A stretch of 64,000 nucleotides of DNA from Chitinophaga fulva (lineage in GTDB: Bacteria; Bacteroidota; Bacteroidia; Chitinophagales; Chitinophagaceae): positions 2,852,810 to 2,916,809 of the forward strand of contig NZ_JABBGC010000001.1 in the NCBI RefSeq assembly GCF_012927205.1, written 5' to 3'. Position numbers and translations under genes: made by a program. The notes under the pieces are model-generated. The model did no database searches. It was given only the letters and a program-made list of their open reading frames with translations, and was not told the DNA's origin. Shown piece by piece: positions 29,910 to 39,021 of the stretch (positions are counted from its first letter, which is position 1; every line of letters begins with the position of its first letter).

Positions 29910-32900
29910 ATGTCAGTACCTCATTTAAATTTAGTTTCCCTCTTCACCAGCACCTGTATCAAATGGCCGGACACGATAGCTGTCCGGGATGCCGCGCGTT
30001 CGCTGACCTATCAGCAAACATGGCTGTATGCGCAGGACCTGGCAATCAGGCTCAGGAAGCATGGCATATCTGTTGGGGACAGGGTTGCCTGTGTCAGCAG
30101 AAAAGATGTGGAGAGCATTGTTGGCTTCTGGGGGATTTTGCTGTGTGGCGCCATACCGGTGATGTTGGATGAAGAAGACGGAACAGGTGTCAATATTACC
30201 AAGATGATGGAGGTACAGGCAGCGGCCGTTCTGCTTGATCTGAGCCGGTATCCTGCCCCGGAGCCCTGGGGCAACATACCGCTGCTGGACCTCGCCGCCT
30301 GCTGTAACCATATGCCCTCAGGAACGCAACCGGAAATGTCCGCTGTGCCAACGGTGCCTGATACCTGCTACATCCTGCTTACCAGCGGCACTACGGGTAA
30401 ACCCAAAGCTGTACAGATACGCCATAGCAATGTCCTGCATTATGCTGAAGCTATCTATGAGCTGCTGGGCCGCCCGGAATATGTAGTGGCTGCACATGTT
30501 TCTACCTTCGCGGCAGACCTGGGCCTGACTAATCTGCTGGTTGCCCTGATGGCAGGAGGCACACTACGCCTCATGAACAAGACCGAAGCAACAGATCCTG
30601 CTGTGTTCAGACATATTATTGAAACGGAAGGCGTCTCCGTGCTGAAAATAACCCCCTCTCATTTATTGTCGCTGATCAATCATCAGCAGCATTATGAAAA
30701 ACCAGTCAGCCACCTGGTCCTGGGAGGTGAAAAGCTCAGCTGGGACATGGTAGGCATTATCATGGGAACGGCCATATGTCAGCGGCTATATAACCATTAC
30801 GGACCTACGGAGACAACCATTGGCGCCCTCGCATTTCCTGTCCCCGCAGATGCCTCCCGCATTGCAGGTACGGGATCGGTACCCCTTGGCATGCCATTGG
30901 GCAGCGGAATTTGTTTCCTGGAAAATAAACAGGATGATACCGGCGAACTTTATATCGGAGGCCCTGGCGTCAGCGCCGGATATCTCAATAATGAAGCTGA
31001 AAATGAAAAGAGGTTCCACGTCCGGGAAATAGCAGGAGAAAAAATCCGTTGTTACAAAACGGGTGATATCTGCAAACAACTGGATGATGGCAGCTTTGAA
31101 TTCCTATACAGGAAAGACCGCCAGGTGAAAATTATGGGACATCGGGTGGAACTGGGGGAGATTGAACTGGCCATCTATGCCCGGCCGGAAGTAGCCAATG
31201 TTATTGCAGATATCTCCACACACCCCGGACATCCTGTTGTGGAAGCATATGTTCAGCTACATGACCATGCCCGGCTCACATCGGCCACCCTGAAACGATG
31301 GCTGCAGGAGCGGTTGCCGAAATACAAAATACCAGCCGTTTTTAACTTCTATACAACGGCGCCTTACAATGCCAACGGAAAGGTCGATTTCCCCAAATTA
31401 AAGGCCTCTTTTAAGAAAGAAAATAAAAGCACAATAACAACGCCGGAGCAGGTGGGGGAAATACCCTGGAAGGAGCTGGTGGGTCAGACCTGGTCTAAAA
31501 TACTGGGACGTAATGCAACATCTCCTGACGAAAACTTCTTCGAAGCAGGCGGCGATTCCCTGCTGGCGATACAGCTGATAGGCCGGCTGCAACGCTCAGG
31601 CTTTAAAATAAGTATATCCGATATTATCGGGAATCCGGAATATGGAAAGTTCCTGGAGCTGGAGCCGGTAAAGGAGTTACCAGGCAGTACTCCGGTGATG
31701 CCGGTGAAAACAACGTTCCCGCTGACAGTGTCACAGGCCGGCTTATTGGAACAGAAACACCTCGACGTCAAAAGTTATTGCCAGGGAATATTATTGCAGG
31801 CTACCGGAAAAGTTGCCGTCCGTGAACTATCCATAGCACTGAAATGCCTGACAGAAGGGCATCCACAGTTGACCAGCTCCTTTTACGGACTCAAAGCGCG
31901 TTACGGTGGCCTGGAAAGCCCGCAGGGCCACGTGCACCTGCGCACCACCGTACTGGACCCCGAAAGGCCGGTCGTATTACAGGTACAGGAGGTGGCTGCG
32001 CTCTTAACAGAAGAAGTGGCTGCCGGAAACAGGCTGTTTGTTGTTCACTTGTTTATCGATGATAACGGGAAAGACTATATTTATTTTCTTGCCCATCACC
32101 TATTGGTAGATGTAGTATCCTGGCATATTATCCTCAATGAATTGCTGGATTGTTATGAACAGCTGCTGACCGGAAGCCGGCCGGTCATGCCGGCGGAAGA
32201 TGCGCTGGAACGCTTTTTTAGCCAGGCAGCCGATAAGAAGACGGACAAGTTCCCGGTGCCTGGCGCAATTCCTTCGCTGCCTGTCTACAGATTGCCGGTA
32301 CACCACATCGGGCATACGGACCAGCCTTTGGTGGAAGTGCTGTATGTGTCGTTGCCGGAAGATATATCCGCTGCGCTCATGCACTTCGATCAGCAGGGTG
32401 ATGCCTCCGGACTTACAGGACTTTTGCTGTATGCATTTACCGGTGCATTGCTCGATACATATGCTGTACCGATATTGACCATCGATACAGAATACCACGG
32501 CAGGCCGCGGCATGACGACCTCCCGGACCTGAGCCGGTCTGTAGCATGGTGGGCTACCACCTGGCCCGTTACGGTGAAACGCTCCAGACTGTCTGTCCAC
32601 TACTGCGCGGAAATGGTCCGGGAAAACGCAGCAATAGCCAATAACTATAATCTTTTCTGGGCGATAGCCGGGAAGAAAGGCAGGGAAAAAGCGCCGGATG
32701 TGAGGCTTAACTACCTGGGACATTTCCCGGAATCGTTTAGTAACCAGGCCCTGACCCTGGTGCCGGCCGACTTTAACCCCGGTTCTCCCCGTAGTGTCCT
32801 TGCCCAGCAGGAATACCGGATAGCGCTAACGGCCCGGTTTATCGGAACGCGGCTGGTGGCAGATATCCAATATCAACCGCATTACTGCCCTGCCGACATG

Positions 32901-34226
32901 GCACGGGCGATAGCAGCTAATTTTTTTGACAGGCTTAAAAGCGCGTTGAAGAAACAACAGTATGTATTCCGTGATACAACACTGCCCTTTATGAAGAGTA
33001 ATATACCTTCCGTAGGACAGCCATTGTACAACCTCTCACCAGCAATATTGCCGCCGGAAAAAAAATGTGTTTTCCTGACAGGTGCTACCGGTTTTTTGGG
33101 TGTCTACCTGCTGGAGCAATTGCTGGAACAAGGCACGGGCCGTATCTATTGCCTGGTAAGGGATTCAGAACAGTTGCCGGCAGCAGGGCGATTGAAAAAT
33201 GCCTATGAGTATTACTTTGGGCACGTGCCCCGCAACTGGGACCAGCGGGTGGGTGTATTGCCCGGAGATCTGTCAGAACATCATTTCGGCCTTTCAGAAC
33301 AAGACTATCGCATGTTGTCCGAAGAGGCGGACGTAATTCTGCATGCCGGCGCCGACGTGAACCTGTTGCGGGAATATAACCGCCTTACTAAAACAAATAT
33401 ATGCGGTACCCGTCAGGTGATTACACTGGCTGCTACCGGCAAACAGAAAAAGATTCACTTTGTGTCCACACTGGCGGTCAGTGGTATGCCTGCGACAGGT
33501 GGAAAAAAGCGCTTCGGGGAAGATGACTTCGACTACGGACAGACTTTTATTTCCAACTACGAAAGGACCAAGTTCGAGGCGGAAAAATTAATCCGTGAAT
33601 ACATGGCAGGAGGCGGGCAGGTTTGTATATACAGGGTAAGCCATATTGCAGCCGACTCCCGCTCTGGCAGGTTCCAGCAAAACAATAGAGAAAACCGCAT
33701 CTTTCAGGTATTGAAAGGAATCCTGCTGCTTCAGCAGGCACCCGATAATTACCGGGAAGAGGTCTCTTTTTCCCATGTGGATATCATTGCACAGGCTATT
33801 GTTGCTTTTAGCCTTGATAAGATTGCTCCCGATGGCCCCTGTATGCACCTTGAAAATCCGCAGTGTTTTTCCATGACAGCTATCGTACAGCTGCTACGAC
33901 AGATGGGATACCGGATAGCCATTGTTGATGCCGCCGCTTTCAACAGGAAGCTGGCCAGCTATGAAGGCCCCGCCGGTAACCGAAAAGAAGTGGAGCTGAT
34001 GAACATCTGGATGCAGCGGTCGCTGCAAACACCCCGGCAAATCATCTACGATAGCAAAAAGTCTATAGACCTGCTGGCAAAGTACGGTATCTACTTCCCT
34101 AAAATGGATATGCAATGGTTTACCGCCATGATGCAGGAAAATATCCGCTCCGGCTACTTCGATCTGCCTGCCGGTCACCATATTATCAGCAACATTACAG
34201 ACGCACTGAGAGAAATCCAGCAATAG
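29910..34226 (+). CDS. NRPS 3, terminal A-T-E-R protein with thioester reductase
   Basis: A 1438-aa single-module NRPS without a C domain. Order: A about 1-490 (SGTTG from 158), T (GGDSL, Ser550), E-like domain about 605-1020 (His729-His730 in HHLLVDV; E861 in TEYHGR, matching EGHGRE; LNYLGHF), and a Lys2-type thioester reductase from about 1050 with nucleotide motif GATGFLG (1058-1064) and Y1217/K1221. The A-domain pocket, aligned on the DLxxT segment, reads D-L-T-K-V-G-H-I-G-K, which as I recall is the Asp code. The R domain would release the peptide by NAD(P)H reduction as an aldehyde, or as an alcohol after a second reduction. The missing C domain is probably supplied by the C-terminal C of NRPS2. 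The E domain is somewhat degenerate but keeps both key residues. An AGAG-like ribosome site precedes the ATG. Confidence 0.93.
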   Translation: MSVPHLNLVSLFTSTCIKWPDTIAVRDAARSLTYQQTWLYAQDLAIRLRKHGISVGDRVACVSRKDVESIVGFWGILLCGAIPVMLDEEDGTGVNITKMMEVQAAAVLLDLSRYPAPEPWGNIPLLDLAACCNHMPSGTQPEMSAVPTVPDTCYILLTSGTTGKPKAVQIRHSNVLHYAEAIYELLGRPEYVVAAHVSTFAADLGLTNLLVALMAGGTLRLMNKTEATDPAVFRHIIETEGVSVLKITPSHLLSLINHQQHYEKPVSHLVLGGEKLSWDMVGIIMGTAICQRLYNHYGPTETTIGALAFPVPADASRIAGTGSVPLGMPLGSGICFLENKQDDTGELYIGGPGVSAGYLNNEAENEKRFHVREIAGEKIRCYKTGDICKQLDDGSFEFLYRKDRQVKIMGHRVELGEIELAIYARPEVANVIADISTHPGHPVVEAYVQLHDHARLTSATLKRWLQERLPKYKIPAVFNFYTTAPYNANGKVDFPKLKASFKKENKSTITTPEQVGEIPWKELVGQTWSKILGRNATSPDENFFEAGGDSLLAIQLIGRLQRSGFKISISDIIGNPEYGKFLELEPVKELPGSTPVMPVKTTFPLTVSQAGLLEQKHLDVKSYCQGILLQATGKVAVRELSIALKCLTEGHPQLTSSFYGLKARYGGLESPQGHVHLRTTVLDPERPVVLQVQEVAALLTEEVAAGNRLFVVHLFIDDNGKDYIYFLAHHLLVDVVSWHIILNELLDCYEQLLTGSRPVMPAEDALERFFSQAADKKTDKFPVPGAIPSLPVYRLPVHHIGHTDQPLVEVLYVSLPEDISAALMHFDQQGDASGLTGLLLYAFTGALLDTYAVPILTIDTEYHGRPRHDDLPDLSRSVAWWATTWPVTVKRSRLSVHYCAEMVRENAAIANNYNLFWAIAGKKGREKAPDVRLNYLGHFPESFSNQALTLVPADFNPGSPRSVLAQQEYRIALTARFIGTRLVADIQYQPHYCPADMARAIAANFFDRLKSALKKQQYVFRDTTLPFMKSNIPSVGQPLYNLSPAILPPEKKCVFLTGATGFLGVYLLEQLLEQGTGRIYCLVRDSEQLPAAGRLKNAYEYYFGHVPRNWDQRVGVLPGDLSEHHFGLSEQDYRMLSEEADVILHAGADVNLLREYNRLTKTNICGTRQVITLAATGKQKKIHFVSTLAVSGMPATGGKKRFGEDDFDYGQTFISNYERTKFEAEKLIREYMAGGGQVCIYRVSHIAADSRSGRFQQNNRENRIFQVLKGILLLQQAPDNYREEVSFSHVDIIAQAIVAFSLDKIAPDGPCMHLENPQCFSMTAIVQLLRQMGYRIAIVDAAAFNRKLASYEGPAGNRKEVELMNIWMQRSLQTPRQIIYDSKKSIDLLAKYGIYFPKMDMQWFTAMMQENIRSGYFDLPAGHHIISNITDALREIQQ

Positions 34227-34262
34227 CCTGGCATATGATCTCCCTTATCACAAACATCTTTT

Positions 34263-34457
34263 ATGAAAACAAAACAGGAAATTCTGGAAAGGATCAGCGC
34301 TATCAAAGAAGATGCACAGCTGATCGAAGAAAAGCTTACACAAGAATTCAGCAAACTGCATCCCGACAGGGATTTTATGCTGCTGAAGTTTCTTCACAAA
34401 GAAAAATGCTGCTGGGAAAGCGCTATCCGGGAGCTCGAATGGGCGCTCAATGACTAA
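34263..34457 (+). CDS. Small hypothetical protein, 64 aa
   Basis: A 64-residue, charged protein with heptad-like Leu/Ile spacing, so probably helical or a short coiled coil, with a Cys-Cys-Trp near the C-terminus (CCWES). No family recognised. It is not an MbtH-like protein, because the NxExQxS and SxxxCxxxxW motifs are absent. It lies 36 bp after NRPS3 and 34 bp before the glycosyltransferase, in the same direction, so it is likely translated as part of the operon. A modification-target or partner-protein role cannot be judged from sequence. Confidence 0.6.
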   Translation: MKTKQEILERISAIKEDAQLIEEKLTQEFSKLHPDRDFMLLKFLHKEKCCWESAIRELEWALND

Positions 34458-34491
34458 TCAAACTTTGTTTGCCATCTATTAATGTCTGTTT

Positions 34492-35406
34492 ATGAAAAGG
34501 AAAACTATCCGCGTTATTTCATGGGGAGGGCTGGGAGACGTGCTGCTGACCACGCCATCTTTTGAAGCACTCAAAAAACAGGACCCTTCCTGTAAAATCA
34601 TCATCTATTGCACATCGAAGTCACACATGGAGGTATATCGCCATAATCCGCATATCGACGATGTCAGGTCAAATAAGTTTTGGCCTAATATCAAGGCCTA
34701 CTTTTTATCCTATTTTAAACTGGCGCCTTTCCTGATCCCCAACTATGGTCAGATTTTTCCCAGCCTCTTCCTGCGTAAACATGCTACGGAGATAATAGCG
34801 GAAGAAATATTCCGGGTGAAACTGGATACCAACAAAGTACAGGTGTACCTTACGGCCGAAGAAGATGAATGGGCGAAACAAAAGCTCGCAGCCTACAAAA
34901 AACCGGTGGCCATACACATCACCTCTATTACGTCCAAAAACCAAATGTGGCCGCTGGAATACTGGGAAGAGCTGGTAGCCTCCATGCCGGACCATACTTT
35001 CCTGCAGCTGGGGCTACCCTCCGAACAACAGGTGAAAGGCGCTGTTGACCTGAGAGGGGCGACTACCTTCCGGCAAGGCATGGGCATCCTGAAACATGCC
35101 CATAGCTTTATCGGTGTGGTGTCTTCTTTCCTGCATGCCAGCAGCGCATTCGATACACCAGGTGTCGGACTGTACGGATCTTCGTCTGATATTATATGGG
35201 GACATGCCAACAATATTAATTTGAATAAAAAATTGCATTGTGCCCCCTGTATTGATTATATTTGGAGAAGCCCGTGTCCCTACTCAAGCCGTTGCATGAC
35301 CGGTATTACTGTGGCAGAAGTGAAGGAAGCCCTTGAACAACAACTAAGACACCGGCAGGTCATTCCACAGGACAACAGGAAAATATTACAGATATCCGGG
35401 GTGTAA
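34492..35406 (+). CDS. Glycosyltransferase family 9-like protein
   Basis: A 304-aa protein starting with the GT9 pattern (GGLGDVLLTTPSFEALK), followed by a Rossmann-like second half containing GLPSEQQ and GVGLYGSSS and a Cys-rich tail (C-x2-C ... C-x5-RCM). GT9 enzymes, such as LPS heptosyltransferases, transfer sugars from nucleotide-sugar donors, classically ADP-heptose. Its place inside an NRPS operon suggests that it glycosylates the peptide, for example on a beta-hydroxyl, but no sugar biosynthesis genes are visible and a cell-envelope role remains possible. Confidence 0.85.
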   Translation: MKRKTIRVISWGGLGDVLLTTPSFEALKKQDPSCKIIIYCTSKSHMEVYRHNPHIDDVRSNKFWPNIKAYFLSYFKLAPFLIPNYGQIFPSLFLRKHATEIIAEEIFRVKLDTNKVQVYLTAEEDEWAKQKLAAYKKPVAIHITSITSKNQMWPLEYWEELVASMPDHTFLQLGLPSEQQVKGAVDLRGATTFRQGMGILKHAHSFIGVVSSFLHASSAFDTPGVGLYGSSSDIIWGHANNINLNKKLHCAPCIDYIWRSPCPYSSRCMTGITVAEVKEALEQQLRHRQVIPQDNRKILQISGV

Positions 35407-35456
35407 CCCAATAACCGTTACCGTTATATAAGCTAACTTATTTGTGTTGTTAATCG

Positions 35457-37886
35457 ATGTTTATGTTTAGGAACTATCTAAAATTTGCCCTCAGGAACCT
35501 GGCCAGGAACAAAACTTTCAGCTTTATCAATATTATTGGGCTGTCTGCCGGTACATTATGTTGCCTGTATATCATCCTCTATATACAAAGCATGTTCAGT
35601 TACGACAGGTATCACCAGCACGCGGAAAATATCTATCGTGTTACCAGTACGCTGGGCCCGGACGGCGACCAGGTAAAACTGGGCACGACCTCTCCTCCGG
35701 TGGCGCCGGCATTGAAGGCTGATTTTGCGGAAGTGCAGCAGTTCACCCGTTTGGTAGGTACCAGGGATGTCAAAGAATACCTGCTCGCTTACCAGGAGAA
35801 TGCGTACTATGTAAAAGATGTGGTATATGCAGACTCTACGTTTTTTGATATCTTCAACTACCACTTCATCAGTGGTAATGCCATGTCCGCATTGAAAGAG
35901 CCTAATACGATCGTATTACTGAAAGATGTTGCCGACAAAATATTCCGTGGCGAGCCGGCAATAGGGAAGGTAATACAAATAGAGAATGCGGAAGGACGGC
36001 AGAGCTATCGCGTCAGCGGTGTGGTAGATGAAAGCCTGGGGCAATCCCATATCCGTGGCAACGTCTTTATCACCCTCAACAGCGGGGGGATAGGAGGGGA
36101 TGTACGGACAGACAACGACTGGGCCGGACATAACTTCGTGCATACATACGTGAGATTGGCTCCGGGGACAAACGTTTCTGCACTGGAAGCGAAAATACCA
36201 GACTTCTTAAAAAAATACGGTGGCAACAGGCTGGAACAACTGGGGATGAAAAAACAATTACATCTCCAGTGGCTGGGCAATATTCATACTACCACCGGAT
36301 ATGAAAACGAAATGAAACAGCCGGTCAGCCGTACATTTTTATACCTGCTCCTGCTGGTGGCCATTCTCATTCAGTTGATCGCCTGTATCAATTTTATGAA
36401 CCTCTCTACTGCCTTCGCTTCCCGGCGGGCCAAAGAGGTAGGTGTGCGAAAGGTAATGGGTGCAGTCAAGCAGGACTTCATCCGGCAGTTCCTCAGTGAA
36501 TCCACCATTATGACGCTCCTGAGTATATTGCTGGCACTGGCGTTGCTGATGCTGGCGATGCCCTATCTTAACCGGCTTACAGGGGCGGCTATCAGCTGGA
36601 CAATCATATTGAACTACCGTATCTGGCTGTTGTTATTGTTGATCCTGGTATTTACCGGTTTCCTGGCGGGCAGTTATCCGGCTTTCTACCTGTCTGCTTT
36701 TCAGGCTATCAAAGTGATCAGGGGAGATTTCAGTAACCGGATGTCAGCTGCCGGGCTGAGGCGGTTGTTGATCATATTCCAGTTTTCGATGTCTATCATG
36801 CTGATCATCGGAATTGTGATCATCTACAGCCAGTTGAATTATATTAAGAACAAAGACCTGGGATACGATAAAAAACAAAAACTGGTCCTCACGTTTCACA
36901 CCAATAACAATCGTGCCCGGATGTCCGCTATCAAGTCCGACCTGCAACAGCAATCAGAGGTGTTGTCGGTGGCCCGCGCCAATAGCTATCCAAGCCAGCA
37001 GGTTACCAATGACTGGCCTTTCTTTACCCGTGGCGGAGACCCTACTGCCGCCAAAGATGCGCAGTTTATTATCACTGATGAAAATTATCTGAAGGCCACA
37101 GGTATCAGGCTGTTGGCTGGGAGGGACTTCAGGCAATCTGATTCTCTGACGGTATTACTGAATGAAACAATGGCCCGTAAAATGGGATGGACCGCCACCA
37201 CAGCTGTAGGCCAGCGTATCTATTCCCAGCAAAGTGATTCGCTGCCGCTGGAATTTGAAGTGGTGGGGGTGATGAAAGACTTCAATTATAATTCCCTGCA
37301 TGGCGATATATATCCGTTCATATTGATGCACGATCCGGAAAACAGTGATATCGGTCATCTTATCGTTAGCCTGAAAAGCAACAACTATCTGGCCACGCTC
37401 CGGAAAATTGAAGAGATCTGGCACAATAACCTGCCGGATACTCCCTTCGATTATGCCTTTCTTGACAGTGAGGTGGCGAGGCAATATGAAGCTGAAGTGA
37501 CTTTGTCCCGCATTATCCAGACGTTTGCGATCATGGCCATTGTCATTTCGTCGTTGGGGCTTTTCGGCTTGTCCGCCTTCAGTGCAGAACAACGCAGAAA
37601 AGAAATCGGTATCCGGAAAATTTTGGGTGCCAGTGTCGCCAGCGTGATGATCCTGCTCTCAAAAGATTTTATAAGGCTGGTATTGATTGCCTTTGTGATT
37701 GCCTCTCCCATTGCCTGGTGGGCAATGAACAAATGGCTCAACGACTTCGCCTATCGTATCAGTATCAGTTGGTGGATGTTTGCGGTGGCTGGTATTGTTG
37801 CCACCTTTATCACTTTGTTCACGGTCAGCTTCCAGTCTGCCAAAGCCGCCTCTACCCGGCCTCTGGATAGTCTCAGAAACAAATAG
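35457..37886 (+). CDS. MacB/FtsX-type ABC permease, Bacteroidota type
   Basis: An 809-aa membrane protein typical of the long Bacteroidota MacB-like permeases: an N-terminal membrane segment at about 20-42 after FRNYLKFALRNLARNK, a large periplasmic MacB-PCD-like domain, three membrane segments around 285-420 containing the FtsX signature (RRAKEVGVRKVMGA), a second periplasmic domain, and three more segments around 670-795 with a repeat of the signature (RRKEIGIRKILGA). No ATPase partner is adjacent. It lies 50 bp after the glycosyltransferase and 33 bp before the dioxygenase. It may take part in efflux or self-resistance for the peptide. An in-frame ATG at 35463 is an alternative start. Confidence 0.9.
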   Translation: MFMFRNYLKFALRNLARNKTFSFINIIGLSAGTLCCLYIILYIQSMFSYDRYHQHAENIYRVTSTLGPDGDQVKLGTTSPPVAPALKADFAEVQQFTRLVGTRDVKEYLLAYQENAYYVKDVVYADSTFFDIFNYHFISGNAMSALKEPNTIVLLKDVADKIFRGEPAIGKVIQIENAEGRQSYRVSGVVDESLGQSHIRGNVFITLNSGGIGGDVRTDNDWAGHNFVHTYVRLAPGTNVSALEAKIPDFLKKYGGNRLEQLGMKKQLHLQWLGNIHTTTGYENEMKQPVSRTFLYLLLLVAILIQLIACINFMNLSTAFASRRAKEVGVRKVMGAVKQDFIRQFLSESTIMTLLSILLALALLMLAMPYLNRLTGAAISWTIILNYRIWLLLLLILVFTGFLAGSYPAFYLSAFQAIKVIRGDFSNRMSAAGLRRLLIIFQFSMSIMLIIGIVIIYSQLNYIKNKDLGYDKKQKLVLTFHTNNNRARMSAIKSDLQQQSEVLSVARANSYPSQQVTNDWPFFTRGGDPTAAKDAQFIITDENYLKATGIRLLAGRDFRQSDSLTVLLNETMARKMGWTATTAVGQRIYSQQSDSLPLEFEVVGVMKDFNYNSLHGDIYPFILMHDPENSDIGHLIVSLKSNNYLATLRKIEEIWHNNLPDTPFDYAFLDSEVARQYEAEVTLSRIIQTFAIMAIVISSLGLFGLSAFSAEQRRKEIGIRKILGASVASVMILLSKDFIRLVLIAFVIASPIAWWAMNKWLNDFAYRISISWWMFAVAGIVATFITLFTVSFQSAKAASTRPLDSLRNK

Positions 37887-37919
37887 CTTTTCCATCACGA
37901 TTTAAACACAAACTGGTCC

Positions 37920-38981
37920 ATGGAAGACATTCTTTTAAATGATCTGCCTTATCCTGCGGATAGGGCAGGAAACCCTGCTGTGCCTGCCACAAGGCAGGAA
38001 CCACTGCATAGCGGGCAGCTGATGCCACTGGTGATTACGTCTGCGGAACCTGACGGAGATCTGGTAAAATGGATACAGGCCAACCGGAGGGCCTTTGAGG
38101 CAGACCTGGTAATACATGGCGGTGTATTGTTCAGAGGATTTAATCTCAAAACAGCTGCTGATTTTAAAGCATTCATGAGCTGTTTTAACACGGACCCACT
38201 GCCTTACCTTTTTCGTTCTTCTCCGCGAAAGGAGCTGTCCGCCGCGATTAAAAATATTTATCTGTCTACCACCTATCCGCAGGACAGATCTATCAATATG
38301 CATAACGAATCTTCGTATAGCCGGGTATGGGGACAAAAAATTGTTTTCTGCTGTCTCACTCCGGCTGAAAAAGGAGGCGAAACACCTTTGGCCGATTCCC
38401 GTCGTGTGCTAAAAGATATAGACCCCGGATTGTTGCAAAAATTCCGGGAGACTGGCGTGAAATATCGCAGGAATCTTTTTGAGGGCATCGGAATGCCCTG
38501 GCAGGAGGTGTTTCAGACCAGTGACAGGCAACAGGTACTGGAAATCTGCAGGAAAAATGAAATCAATTGCATTTTCAGGGATGAAGAGGATGCTGTCATT
38601 GAATGGGTTAAACCAGCTATTTACAGCCACCCTGTGTCGGGAGAAGAGATGTGGTTCAATCATGCGTTATTCTTTAACAAATATGCCCGGTATGAAGAAC
38701 TGGGATTGGGCGAAGGCGATTTTCTGCCGGAAGATTATCTCAGCTCCGATACGTTTTTCGGGGACGGAACAGCGATCAGCTATGAACAATATCAGAACCT
38801 GCGGCAGGCATATGAAAAAAACAAGGTGATATTCCCTTATCAGCAGGGCGACGTGGTTTTTCTCGATAACATGCTGACTTCGCATGGCCGGAACCCCTAC
38901 AGCGGGGAACGGGTGATCGCTACTGCCATCATTGAAGCTACCTACGATAAAGGTTTTTCTGCCACTTCTTTCAATAGTTGA
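37920..38981 (+). CDS. TauD/TfdA (SyrP/AsnO-like) Fe(II)/2-oxoglutarate dioxygenase
   Basis: A 353-aa non-haem iron dioxygenase of the TauD/TfdA fold. The metal-binding triad is visible: H128 and E130 in HNESSYS, and H322 in TSHGRNPYSGER, with R331 as likely 2-oxoglutarate ligand; the GGETPLADSR segment is characteristic of this group. The HxE variant is, from memory, shared with AsnO, which beta-hydroxylates Asn; SyrP hydroxylates carrier-bound Asp. Given three Asn-type A domains and one Asp-type A domain, beta-hydroxylation of an Asn or Asp residue is the best inference. It is the second likely beta-hydroxylase of the cluster, mechanistically different from the CmlA-like one. Confidence 0.9.
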   Translation: MEDILLNDLPYPADRAGNPAVPATRQEPLHSGQLMPLVITSAEPDGDLVKWIQANRRAFEADLVIHGGVLFRGFNLKTAADFKAFMSCFNTDPLPYLFRSSPRKELSAAIKNIYLSTTYPQDRSINMHNESSYSRVWGQKIVFCCLTPAEKGGETPLADSRRVLKDIDPGLLQKFRETGVKYRRNLFEGIGMPWQEVFQTSDRQQVLEICRKNEINCIFRDEEDAVIEWVKPAIYSHPVSGEEMWFNHALFFNKYARYEELGLGEGDFLPEDYLSSDTFFGDGTAISYEQYQNLRQAYEKNKVIFPYQQGDVVFLDNMLTSHGRNPYSGERVIATAIIEATYDKGFSATSFNS

Positions 38982-39021
38982 CAATTAATATCATGTTCTG
39001 AATAAAATTATCTGACAGTAT

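Noticed and set aside
30510..30560. Loss of Asp235 in the NRPS3 A domain (non-amino-acid substrate)
   Set aside because: A first alignment on the F-A-A residues suggested loss, but counting back from the downstream GGTL motif places D-L-x-x-T correctly and gives a full Asp code.
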